Source of the DNA: Lachnospiraceae bacterium
GTDB lineage: Bacteria > Bacillota > Clostridia > Lachnospirales > Lachnospiraceae
Length of the DNA stretch: 64,000 nucleotides
Direction of reading: 5' to 3'
Assembly (NCBI GenBank): GCA_021199495.1
Contig: JAJQHY010000053.1
Location: forward strand, 1 to 64,000
Shown here piece by piece: positions 52,725-61,096 of the stretch; the first letter of the stretch is position 1; each line of letters opens with the position of its first letter. The position numbers and the translations under genes are program-made. Below the pieces are notes generated by a model. It had not been told where the DNA came from and ran no database searches. It was given only the letters and a program-made list of their open reading frames with translations.

Positions 52725-55241
52725 TCACGGCACATACTGTTCTACGATATCCGTAACCACTCCGTCCGTCACCTCAAACCAAAACAGTCCGCATTGCGAA
52801 TAATCCGCATAACCACTGTCATCAACCGTGCTGCCCATCATCTGCGCCCTCTGCTGCAAAATCGTAAAGAATTCCTCCCGGGAGATCTCACCCTCCATGA
52901 GATTATAGGAATTCTCCCAGTCTAACAGCAGTGCCGTCAGGTTCTCCGCCAAAGTCAGACTTTCAGCATCAGAATCCGCATTGTAAATCAGAAAGCCGCC
53001 CGGCATATCGTCCCCGGTGATCCCCAGCTCTTCCATCCGCTCTGTGTCGTCCAGCGTGAGCCATTCCACGGTATTCACCGCAGCGGTGTTATCCGCAAGG
53101 TATAAAATATATCCCAGAATGCGGTTTACGGCTGTCTCACTTTCCGTCTCTGTGGAAGCTCCCGTCTGCCGTGCCGCCGCATTCGCCAGTGCTGTTCTCA
53201 TGTCATCCGCAAAACCATCCGGATTCCACACCGGAGAACTGTCATTGATCCCAGCTGCAGTCACAAAGACAAGCGTATCCTCCACCTTTTCCAAAATCAG
53301 ATAACAAGTGTCGGGATGTGTTGTCAGCCACCCCTCCGAATCGATTTCCATGGCGCCCGGCAGAATGAGAACAGCCTCCGGATCATCCACCAGAAACTCG
53401 TAATTCATCAGCCAGACCTCGTAGTCCGCTCCGTCCAGATTTTCGTAGGTACAGATCAGCTCCAGGGAGTTGATCCGATAGTCCACATAATCATAGGCTC
53501 CATACATCTCCCTGAACGCGGCATCCTCCTGTGACGTCCGCCATATCTCCATTTCGTTTAAGACCGTTTCCTGCGCGGCCCAAAGCACCACTTCCGGAGC
53601 CTCCTCAGCCACGCTGTCATCCGCCATCACGATGGTATAAGTATCCTCCGTACTTTCTGCAATATCTGAAGTTTCAGCAAAGAATTCCGTCTGCTGCGCT
53701 GCCGCATTCGCTAACGCAGTTCTGACATCATCGATAAAGCCTGCCATCTCCGGAGTTGAGTCATTGCTCATAAAACTGACCGCATAGACAAGCGAAGCCT
53801 CCGTCTTTTCAAAAATCAGATACTGGCTGTTGGGATACCCGGCTCTCAGCCACCCCTCTGAATCGATTTCCATGGCGCCCGCAAGGACAACGGCATCGGG
53901 ATTATCCACCAGATACTCATAATTCATCAGCCAGACCTCATAGTCCGCTCCGTCCAGATTTTCATAGGTGCATATCAGGTCCAGGGAACTGATCCGATAG
54001 TCCAGATAATGATATTGCCCCAAATCAGAATAGTCCCCATACCATCCTGTCAGCTCACCGACCTTTTGAATCTCCTCCCACCTCTCCATATCTGAAGCGA
54101 TCCAGCCCTGTGCAGCTTCCAGTACCACATCCGGCGTCTGCGCCCCGGCAGCACTCTCGTCCGCCATGATAACGACACAGGTCTCCTCCTCAACCACACT
54201 CTGGTCAATTTCACTTTCACTCTCAGCTTCCTCAGAGCTGGGATTGAGTGCGAGCGCCGCCGCCACTGCCACACATACCACCGCGGCAAGCAGAGCCACA
54301 ACCGGCCTGGTTTTCCGATAACGCAGGACATTCTGAATGCGGCTTTTGACATTGTCCTCCCCGAAAGCAATGGGAATGTGCCTGATCATCCTGCCGCCGC
54401 TGCCGGCTGCTAGTGACAAAAGGGAGCCGGAATACTCCTTTTTCACTTCATTGCCAAGCTGTTTTAAAACCGCTTCATCGCAGGACAATTCCATATCCTT
54501 GCCGCTTAAATAAAACGCCAGCCAGACCAGTGGATTGAACCAGTGCAGGCACAGCGCCGCGCAGCCTAAAAACCGGAAAATCTGATCTCCCCGCCGGATA
54601 TGGATCTGCTCATGCAGCAGCATATACCGTCTCTCCCCGGCACTTAACCCTGCCGGTAAATAAATGCGCGGGCGAATGACTCCATATACGAAAGGCGTCC
54701 CGCCGCCCTTAAGACAGTAAATATTATCTTCCTCAAGTTCGGCGCCCTTAAGACACTTTTGAAAACGCAGAAGCGATACAAGCTGATACACCGCCATCGC
54801 CAGCACTCCGGCAATCCAGACCCAGGCCGTCACAAATATCACAATCTGCATGGGATTCACAGAATCTCCCACATTCGCTGCAGGGAGCGCATCACTCACA
54901 ATCTCATTGACCGTGCCGCCCGAGGTTCCCGCCGACAGCGAGCCGCTCACAGTCCCCGCCGGCAGCTGCACCTGCGGCTGTGCCTGGTAGCCGATGTCAG
55001 AAGAAATATACTCCATCCGCCCCTGTTCGCTCGCCGCGCCACTGTCCATGACATTGAAAAACGAGACCGCCGACTCTAAAGAGACCGGGCACAGCAGGCG
55101 AAACAATACCACCGCCCACAATACATAAGAAAAGATTTTGGGCGTCCTCTTTAAAAACAGACGAATCAGACAGATTACCACAATCACTACACTGGCTGTC
55201 AGACTCATATTCAGTATTTCAATCCACACGTTTTCAAGCAT
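52725..55241 (-). CDS. blaR1: BlaR1/MecR1-family M56 metallopeptidase sensor with duplicated C-terminal module
   Basis: 838 residues. Four membrane helices in the first 330 residues frame the M56 zinc protease (LLHEQIHIRRGDQ). A last helix near 325-345 is followed by an external region. This contains no penicillin-binding motifs. Instead a roughly 173-residue module (marked by ICTYENLDGADYEVWLMNYE and GAMEIDSEGWL) occurs twice in tandem, then a third unrelated part to the end. It lies 11 nt after blaI. By family logic it senses an external signal and triggers loss of BlaI repression; the signal is unknown. Confidence 0.85.
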   Translation of the reverse strand: MLENVWIEILNMSLTASVVIVVICLIRLFLKRTPKIFSYVLWAVVLFRLLCPVSLESAVSFFNVMDSGAASEQGRMEYISSDIGYQAQPQVQLPAGTVSGSLSAGTSGGTVNEIVSDALPAANVGDSVNPMQIVIFVTAWVWIAGVLAMAVYQLVSLLRFQKCLKGAELEEDNIYCLKGGGTPFVYGVIRPRIYLPAGLSAGERRYMLLHEQIHIRRGDQIFRFLGCAALCLHWFNPLVWLAFYLSGKDMELSCDEAVLKQLGNEVKKEYSGSLLSLAAGSGGRMIRHIPIAFGEDNVKSRIQNVLRYRKTRPVVALLAAVVCVAVAAALALNPSSEEAESESEIDQSVVEEETCVVIMADESAAGAQTPDVVLEAAQGWIASDMERWEEIQKVGELTGWYGDYSDLGQYHYLDYRISSLDLICTYENLDGADYEVWLMNYEYLVDNPDAVVLAGAMEIDSEGWLRAGYPNSQYLIFEKTEASLVYAVSFMSNDSTPEMAGFIDDVRTALANAAAQQTEFFAETSDIAESTEDTYTIVMADDSVAEEAPEVVLWAAQETVLNEMEIWRTSQEDAAFREMYGAYDYVDYRINSLELICTYENLDGADYEVWLMNYEFLVDDPEAVLILPGAMEIDSEGWLTTHPDTCYLILEKVEDTLVFVTAAGINDSSPVWNPDGFADDMRTALANAAARQTGASTETESETAVNRILGYILYLADNTAAVNTVEWLTLDDTERMEELGITGDDMPGGFLIYNADSDAESLTLAENLTALLLDWENSYNLMEGEISREEFFTILQQRAQMMGSTVDDSGYADYSQCGLFWFEVTDGVVTDIVEQYVP

Positions 55242-55252
55242 TTCCCCACCTC

Positions 55253-55618
55253 CTATGTCTCCTCCTCATATGCATCAATCAGCTCTTTGAGCTGTGCCAC
55301 CTCTTCCTCACTTAATTTTTTGCGCTTCGAGAACGCCGCCAGGAACATGGGCAGCGACCCGTCGAAATTCTCCTGTAAAAAGAGTTCTCCCCGCGCTGCC
55401 TGAAATTCCTCCTTCGTCACCAATGCCCGGACTGTTCCGCCCTCATTGACAAAAAGCTCCCGCACGCACAGGCGCTTGAGCATCGTATAGGTGGTCGTCC
55501 GTTTCCAGCCAAACTCCGCTTCGGCCGCTTTCGCTAACTCTCCCGACGCGATCGGCTCCCGCGCCCAGATCAAGTCCGCGAATTTTTCTTCCATTTCCCC
55601 TAATTTGTATTTTTCCAT
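55253..55618 (-). CDS. blaI: BlaI/MecI-family repressor
   Basis: 121 residues. A winged helix (SGELAKAAEAEFGWKRTTTYTMLKRL) with the wing VNEGGTVRALVTKEEFQ, then a dimer helix bundle. It pairs with the BlaR1-type protease downstream. Two GTCTAA-type dyads overlie its promoter, so it should repress its own operon. No beta-lactamase gene is near, so its other targets are elsewhere or the pair controls something different. Confidence 0.93.
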   Translation of the reverse strand: MEKYKLGEMEEKFADLIWAREPIASGELAKAAEAEFGWKRTTTYTMLKRLCVRELFVNEGGTVRALVTKEEFQAARGELFLQENFDGSLPMFLAAFSKRKKLSEEEVAQLKELIDAYEEET

Positions 55619-55658
55619 GATAATTTCCCTGCATTCTGTCTGATATCCTCATATGCGA

Positions 55659-55677
55659 TGTCTAATTTCTTTAGACA
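55659..55677. promoter_or_regulatory. BlaI operator 1
   Basis: TGTCTAA, 5 nt, TTAGACA: a perfect 7-bp dyad located just downstream of the blaI -10 box. Confidence 0.75.
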
Positions 55678-55682
55678 ATTTG

Positions 55683-55711
55683 AGTCTAACATAATTAGAC
55701 AAATATGTCAA
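55683..55711 (-). promoter_or_regulatory. Promoter of blaI-blaR1
   Basis: TTGACA (55706-55711), 17 nt, TAGACT (55683-55688) on the minus strand, overlapped by operator 2. Confidence 0.8.
55684..55700. promoter_or_regulatory. BlaI operator 2
   Basis: GTCTAA, 5 nt, TTAGAC: the same dyad as operator 1, with centres 24 bp apart, covering the spacer and -10 of the blaI promoter. Confidence 0.75.
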
Positions 55712-55721
55712 TCCAGGAATC

Positions 55722-55757
55722 AAAAAAGCCTGACCCGTTCCAGTCAGACTTTTTTTG
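55722..55757. terminator. Bidirectional intrinsic terminator between blaI and clpX
   Basis: CTGAC pairs with GTCAG and AAAAAG with CTTTTTT across single-base bulges, with A and T runs on the two sides. It lies 102 nt past the clpX stop and upstream of the blaI promoter. Confidence 0.75.
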
Positions 55758-55858
55758 TATATTTGCGTTATTCCGTTTTTCTCTGAATTGAGCCTTCATT
55801 CACCGGCGTTCATGAACACGTCCGGCTTTGCGCTCCGGCCTTTATTGCCTCGTCAGTC

Positions 55859-57517
55859 TCACGCTCCGGCAGTGCCGATGCGCTGCTGGCCGCGGATTTC
55901 GATAATCGGGCCGCCCTTGCCCTCCACATAGGCGCGGGTGATGCGCACCCGGCCGATATTGTCATCCTTCGGAATCTCGTACATGATGTCCAGCATGAAG
56001 TCCTCGATGATGGAGCGCAGCGCGCGGGCGCCGATATCGCGCTCCATGGCCTTCTCGGCAATGGCTTCGAGCGCGTCGTCTTCAAAGACCAGGTCGACCT
56101 CGTCTAACTCCAAAAGCTTCTGGTACTGCTTCAAAATCGCGTTCTTCGGCTCCTTTAAGATTTTGACCATGCTCTCTTTATCAAGTCCCTGCAGGGTAAA
56201 GACCACGGGCAGACGGCCTAAAAACTCCGGAATCATGCCGAATTTGCGCAGGTCCTCCGTCGTCACCTTGCTTAAAATATCCGGGTCGTCCTTGTACTCG
56301 TCCTTTAAGGCCGCGCCGAAGCCGATCCCGGCGTTTTTGGTCAGGCGCTCTTTAATAATTCCCTCCAGATCGGGGAAAGCGCCGCCGCAGATGAAGAGGA
56401 TATTCTTCGTATTCACAGTGGTCAGAGGTACCATGGCATTTTTGCTGTTGGCGCCCACGGGCACCTCCACCTCCGCGCCCTCGAGCAGCTTTAACATACC
56501 CTGCTGCACGCTCTCACCGGAAACGTCGCGGGAGTGCGTCTCCGCTTTTTTGGCGATTTTATCAATCTCATCAATGAAAATAATGCCGCGCTCCGCGCGC
56601 TCCACGTCATTGTCCGCGGCCGCTAAGAGCTTCGTCACCACGCTCTCGATATCATCGCCTATGTAGCCCGCCTCCGTTAAGGAAGTCGCGTCCGCGATGG
56701 CAAGCGGCACATCCAGAAGCTTCGCCAGAGTCTTTACCAGATAGGTCTTGCCGCAGCCGGTAGGGCCGATCATCAGCATATTGGACTTCTCAATCTCAAT
56801 GGAGTCCTGCGTGCCGGTCGCCACACGCTTGTAATGATTGTAAACCGCCACGGACATCACCTTTTTGGCGTGCTCCTGGCCGATGACATATTCATCAAGC
56901 TGCGCCTTGATTTTATGAGGTGCCGGAACGTCCTTTAAATTCAGCGGCTCGACCTTCTTTTTCTTTTTGGGGCGCTCGCGGTTGGTCGCGGGGCCGCGCA
57001 GGTCGGAGAGATTCACAAAGCGGATCTGCGGGAAGCCCATGGGTATATTGTCCAGCGGATGGATGTTCTCTTTGGCATCCTCTTTGGTCTCTTCATCGCC
57101 GTCCGGCTCCTGCGTCTGAATCTCTTCAATATCAGTATTTACCAGCGCGTCTGTCTGCCCGTCAGCCTCCTGTTGATCCGCACCCTGCTGTACGGTCTTC
57201 TCATTTGCATTCCGCTGCGCAGTCTTTGCATCCGAAGCCGCTTTCTGCTGCTGTGCTTTTGTGTCATCAGACGCTTTATTCTGCCCCATCCGCTCTTTGC
57301 GCAGCTGCTCCTCCATGATCCGCATCTGTTTCTGGAACTCCGGATTCTGGAAGATGCCTTCCTTTTCCATCTCTGAAACCATCCGCATGCTCCTGTCCAT
57401 ACAGTCGCTGCACAGACACACGTCTCCCGGCAGGTGAATCATCCTGCCCGCCCTGCTCTCCGGGCGGTGACACATCATACAGACCTCTTCATATTCATCA
57501 TTTTTATCGGTAGCCAT
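55859..57517 (-). CDS. clpX: ClpX protease specificity ATPase, with long linker
   Basis: 552 residues, about 120 longer than usual. The N-terminal zinc domain has four Cys (CMMC...CLCSDC, about 13-41). A Gln/Asp/Glu-rich low-complexity region of about 100 residues follows. The AAA+ domain has Walker A MIGPTGCGKTYL, pore loop GYIGDD, Walker B IIFIDEIDKI, the ClpP-binding IGF loop (AGIGFGAALK) and sensor 2 GARALRS. It should unfold substrates for ClpP. No clpP or tig gene is adjacent, unlike the usual tig-clpP-clpX order. Confidence 0.93.
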   Translation of the reverse strand: MATDKNDEYEEVCMMCHRPESRAGRMIHLPGDVCLCSDCMDRSMRMVSEMEKEGIFQNPEFQKQMRIMEEQLRKERMGQNKASDDTKAQQQKAASDAKTAQRNANEKTVQQGADQQEADGQTDALVNTDIEEIQTQEPDGDEETKEDAKENIHPLDNIPMGFPQIRFVNLSDLRGPATNRERPKKKKKVEPLNLKDVPAPHKIKAQLDEYVIGQEHAKKVMSVAVYNHYKRVATGTQDSIEIEKSNMLMIGPTGCGKTYLVKTLAKLLDVPLAIADATSLTEAGYIGDDIESVVTKLLAAADNDVERAERGIIFIDEIDKIAKKAETHSRDVSGESVQQGMLKLLEGAEVEVPVGANSKNAMVPLTTVNTKNILFICGGAFPDLEGIIKERLTKNAGIGFGAALKDEYKDDPDILSKVTTEDLRKFGMIPEFLGRLPVVFTLQGLDKESMVKILKEPKNAILKQYQKLLELDEVDLVFEDDALEAIAEKAMERDIGARALRSIIEDFMLDIMYEIPKDDNIGRVRITRAYVEGKGGPIIEIRGQQRIGTAGA

Positions 57518-57632
57518 AATACCTCCTCAAGCAACTAAACGGTATTTATTATTTCAAATGCTGCAGTCCATCATCAATTCCTATGTCAGCAAACGGACAG
57601 GATACCCTGGACTGCTTTGCAAAACATTACCT

Positions 57633-57681
57633 AAAAAAACAGTCCCCGGCCAAATGCGCACCCGCACCGACTGTGGACTGT
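57633..57681 (-). terminator. Intrinsic terminator of the efflux operon
   Basis: On the minus strand ACAGTCC and GGACTGT close a GC-rich loop and are followed directly by seven T. It lies about 80 nt after the ABC ATPase stop. The rest of 57518-57759 holds nothing else I can name; the clpX promoter should be there. Confidence 0.8.
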
Positions 57682-57759
57682 ATCCGGCGATACCAGTATA
57701 ACAAGGATACCGCGGCAAGGCAAGTGAAGTTTTTCTAAAAAGATATGAACTATTCGTTA

Positions 57760-58422
57760 CTATTCGTAAAGCCGTCCGTCCACGATCTTTACAATGCGTC
57801 TGGCTGATTTTGCCACGTTCAGGTCATGGGTAATCATGACGATGGTGTTGCCCATCTCGTTTAACTCACTGAAGAGCTTCAGCACATCCTTGCCGGAGGA
57901 CTGGTCCAGCGCGCCGGTAGGCTCATCAGCCAGGAGGATAGAGGGCTTTCCGACCAAAGCCCTGGCGATGGAAACACGCTGCTTCTGGCCGCCGGAGAGC
58001 TCGCTGGGTTTGTGGGCAATTCTGTGGTCTAAGCCCAGCAGCTTAATGGTGTCCATGCACTCCTCCTCCGCCTGCTTTTTGCTCTCGCCCCGCATCAGCA
58101 GGGGCATAATGATATTCTGCATCACGTTGTAGGTGGGAATGAGCTGGTAATTCTGGAAAATAAAGCCGATTTTCTCATTCCGCACCTGCGTCAGCTCATC
58201 CTCCGGCGTCTCATGAATGGCCATACCGTCGAGATAATATTCGCCGCTGTCCATCACGTCCATGCAACCGATAATATTCATCAGCGTGGTTTTGCCGGAG
58301 CCGGACGGCCCCAGGATCGCGACAAATTCGCCTTCATCTACATGAAACTCCACATCCTTCAGGATCGGAAGCTTTTCCTCTCCCAGCATATACCCCTTAT
58401 TAATATGCTTCATTGTAATCAT
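57760..58422 (-). CDS. ABC transporter ATPase (MacB/LolD type)
   Basis: 220 residues from the ATG at 58420-58422 (MITMKHINKGYMLGEE) with AGGAGG upstream; the longer frame overlaps the previous gene. Walker A GPSGSGKTT, Q-loop FQNYQLIPTYNVM, signature LSGGQKQRVSIARAL and Walker B ILLADEPTGALD are intact. It powers the MacB-type permease encoded two genes upstream. It is the last gene of the operon. Confidence 0.95.
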   Translation of the reverse strand: MITMKHINKGYMLGEEKLPILKDVEFHVDEGEFVAILGPSGSGKTTLMNIIGCMDVMDSGEYYLDGMAIHETPEDELTQVRNEKIGFIFQNYQLIPTYNVMQNIIMPLLMRGESKKQAEEECMDTIKLLGLDHRIAHKPSELSGGQKQRVSIARALVGKPSILLADEPTGALDQSSGKDVLKLFSELNEMGNTIVMITHDLNVAKSARRIVKIVDGRLYE

Positions 58423-58432
58423 AACAGGCCTC

Positions 58433-59767
58433 CTATCCGATGATGTATACCGCCATGATGACGTCCTCGCCGTCCACCTCCTGCATGATGAGTGCCACGC
58501 AGTCGCCGGCCGCAAGCCGGGCAAATGTGGTCACCGTTCCCAGCCTGGTGGTCACATCCGTGCCTACAGGAATCTGCATGGTATTGGTCTCGTCCGTCAG
58601 CTGATAGGTCACATTGGCATAAGTGAATGTGTCACTGACAGAGGACGTGACCGTACCCGAGGCACTGTCGCCAAAGCTGCTGAAATCAAAGGAACTGAAG
58701 TCAGAAAAGTCTCCACCTCCCATGCTGCCTCCTCCCATATTGCCGTCCATTCCGCCTCTGTCGCCGCCCATACCGCCGAGGCTTAACACCGTATAGCTGT
58801 CCGCGCTGCTTACAGTCAGAGATGATACCTGCGCGGTCATAGTCCCGGAACTGGTCGCCGTTTCCGTGCTGGTTAGAGCCATGGATTGTGCTTTTATGGA
58901 ACCTGTACTGCTGCTCTGGCTGTCCTGTGTCTGCGTATCGGTATCGGATTCCTCTGTGTCTGGCGTTTCAGACCACTCATTACCGTCCGCAGCGTCCGTC
59001 GGCATCTCTCCGTCAAAGCCCTCCGGTAAACTGTCACTGTCGAAGCTTTCCGGCATACTGCTGCCGTCAAAGCCCTCCGGTAAACTGTCACTGTCGAAGC
59101 TCTCCGGCATACTGCTGCCGTCAAAGCCTTCCGGCACACTGTCGAAACCCTCCGGCAGCTCGCTGTCCCCGGATCCGGCCTCACCGTCTGTTGTCTCTGC
59201 CGAATCACCGCCTCTGTTTCCTGACGGCATCCCAGCATCTTCCGAAGTCTCCCCGGTTTCTTCATCCTCAGACGTCTCCACCGCCTCCGCCACCGTGTAG
59301 GTAATTTCGTTTCCCTTCACACTGGTCAGCTTCGCGTAGACAACCGTCTGTCCGCTCTCCACCACAATCTCCACCGTGGAGGCCGCTGCGGATGTCCCGA
59401 AAATCAGGCTGTAGCCCCAGCCGATAAACCAGATACCCACCGCCAGGACAGCCACAACCACGCCGATGATGATATTTCTTCTCTTGTTTCTTTTTTTGCG
59501 ACGTTTTTCCCGGGCCAGACGCTCCTGCTCCCGGATCAGGGCGCGCTCATCCTGTCCGCTCTTTTCTGTGAGGGACGGCTGATTCTCCAGCTTTTTGCTG
59601 CGCATCAGCTCATCCATGTAATCCGCTTCCGCAGAGTTTTCCTCCTCATAATCAGTTTCCACACAGTCCTGCTCCCTGTAATCCGCTTCCTCCCTGGAAA
59701 CAGCCAGCGTTTCACTGCCGGTCAGGTCTTTGCTCAGGACCTCTTCGTTTAAGTAATCCTTACTCAT
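58433..59767 (-). CDS. Single-pass membrane protein of efflux operon, low-complexity exterior
   Basis: 444 residues. A charged cytoplasmic part (1 to about 95) ends in a Lys/Arg-rich stretch before one membrane helix (IIIGVVVAVLAVGIWFIGWG). Outside are two short beta segments (VVYAKLTSVKGNEITYTVAE and, at the end, TFARLAAGDCVALIMQEVDG) separated by about 200 residues of low complexity. The latter contain 18-residue repeats (GFDGSSMPESFDSDSLPE) and a Gly/Met/Asp/Phe tract. The beta parts could be one domain split by insertion. I recognise no family. It sits between permease and ATPase genes and is probably an accessory or assembly factor. Confidence 0.7.
   Translation of the reverse strand: MSKDYLNEEVLSKDLTGSETLAVSREEADYREQDCVETDYEEENSAEADYMDELMRSKKLENQPSLTEKSGQDERALIREQERLAREKRRKKRNKRRNIIIGVVVAVLAVGIWFIGWGYSLIFGTSAAASTVEIVVESGQTVVYAKLTSVKGNEITYTVAEAVETSEDEETGETSEDAGMPSGNRGGDSAETTDGEAGSGDSELPEGFDSVPEGFDGSSMPESFDSDSLPEGFDGSSMPESFDSDSLPEGFDGEMPTDAADGNEWSETPDTEESDTDTQTQDSQSSSTGSIKAQSMALTSTETATSSGTMTAQVSSLTVSSADSYTVLSLGGMGGDRGGMDGNMGGGSMGGGDFSDFSSFDFSSFGDSASGTVTSSVSDTFTYANVTYQLTDETNTMQIPVGTDVTTRLGTVTTFARLAAGDCVALIMQEVDGEDVIMAVYIIG
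59010..59150 (-). repeat. 54-bp tandem repeat in the efflux membrane protein gene
   Basis: Two complete 54-bp units (59010-59063, 59064-59117) and a partial third encode 18-residue repeats containing LPEGFDG and MPESFDS. Near identity between units suggests recent expansion. Confidence 0.85.
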
Positions 59768-59779
59768 GCCCTGCCCCTC

Positions 59780-61096
59780 CTATTCCTGATTCAGTGCCAC
59801 GACAGGCACAAGTCTGGATGCCTGATATGCCGGGTAGAAGCCGAAAATACTGCCTGTCGCCACACCAAACAAAAGTGCCAGGCCGACTGCGGAGGCCGAT
59901 AAATCTACCCGCACGGAGAACATCTGCACCACCGGCGTCAGCGCCAGCGCGAGCAGCACCCCTAAAATGGCGCCAATCAGACTGATGCAGCTTGCCTCCA
60001 GCAAAAACTCCAGCAGGATATCCCTGCGGGAACAGCCGAGTGCCTTTAAAATACCGATCTCATTGGTGCGCTCCTTGACCGACACAAACAGGACATTCAT
60101 AATACCGATACCGCCCACCACAAAAACGATGGCCGACATGGAATATAACAGCAGGGTCAGCGTCGTATTGGATGTGGAAGCCGCCTCCATCTTGCTGCCC
60201 GCGTCGGAAATGGTAAATGTCGAGTTGGGATAGCTGTCCGCTAAGACCGTCTCAATATTTTCCACAATCGTATCCACGTTGTTGACATCCGCCGCAATTA
60301 CCGTGATGGTCGGGCTGATGGAGCTGCCTGTGATATATTTGATTCCTGTCTCGTAAGGGATGAAAATCGCGGTGTCCGGACTGATGCCGGAGGCGACGGT
60401 TCCCATCTCGGAGAGTACGCCGGACACAATATAAGGTCTGTCGTCGATATAAACGGTCTCATCATACGCGTCAGCGGCGCTGCCGAAGATTTCCTTTGCC
60501 GCCGTGTAGCCCAGCACGCAGACCTTTTCTTTATTCTCATTATTTTCTTCCGTCAGGAAGCTGCCGATGGCCATGGTCAGGTTGCTGATCTCAGCGTAAT
60601 TATCCAGCACCCCCGCCACCGTGTAGTAAGAGGAGGCGCTTAAGTCACCGCCCTCCACGGAAGCCGTCGTGGAATAAGAGATGGTCGCATCGGAAATACC
60701 CGGGACAAAGACCTCCATATCCTCCATATCGTCCGTCGTGAGTGTCACGGCCTCGGAATTTGTTCTGGAATCAGAGCCGCCTCCCGTACCGCCGCCAAAG
60801 TCCATGGAAAAGCCTCCGCCTCCAATATCCAGCGAAAACGTTGTCCCGCCGATGCTGACCGAAGCAGTCGTTGAACTCGATAAGGACGAGCTGCTGCCCT
60901 CATAGGAGACGTCGATGGCGCCCGCGTTCAGGTTCTGGAACTGCTCCGCCACCTCGGCACGGCTGCCGGTGCCGATGCCGATGACCAGCACGATGGTCGC
61001 GGAGCCCACCACGATACCGATGGATGTCAGAATGACCTTGAATTTATTCTGTATCAGATTTAAATATACCAGTCTGGCTATTTCGGATAGTTTCAT
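59780..61096 (-). CDS. MacB-type ABC permease
   Basis: 438 residues. The N-terminal membrane helix (VILTSIGIVVGSATIVLVIG) is followed by a large extracellular MacB core domain and three C-terminal helices of the FtsX domain (ILKALGCSRRDILLEFLLEA). The extracellular domain carries a Ser/Gly-rich insert with GGGGFSMDFGGGTGGG near residue 100. It should act as a mechanotransmission exporter with the two adaptor proteins and the ATPase. Its ATG overlaps the adaptor stop by one base (TGATG). Confidence 0.93.
   Translation of the reverse strand: MKLSEIARLVYLNLIQNKFKVILTSIGIVVGSATIVLVIGIGTGSRAEVAEQFQNLNAGAIDVSYEGSSSSLSSSTTASVSIGGTTFSLDIGGGGFSMDFGGGTGGGSDSRTNSEAVTLTTDDMEDMEVFVPGISDATISYSTTASVEGGDLSASSYYTVAGVLDNYAEISNLTMAIGSFLTEENNENKEKVCVLGYTAAKEIFGSAADAYDETVYIDDRPYIVSGVLSEMGTVASGISPDTAIFIPYETGIKYITGSSISPTITVIAADVNNVDTIVENIETVLADSYPNSTFTISDAGSKMEAASTSNTTLTLLLYSMSAIVFVVGGIGIMNVLFVSVKERTNEIGILKALGCSRRDILLEFLLEASCISLIGAILGVLLALALTPVVQMFSVRVDLSASAVGLALLFGVATGSIFGFYPAYQASRLVPVVALNQE

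Noticed and set aside
57652..57663. Third copy of the family 2 hairpin
   Set aside because: Twelve bases (AATGCGCACCCG) match copy A, but the loop signature CTTACGCAAGGTAC is absent. The site is explained as the efflux operon terminator.
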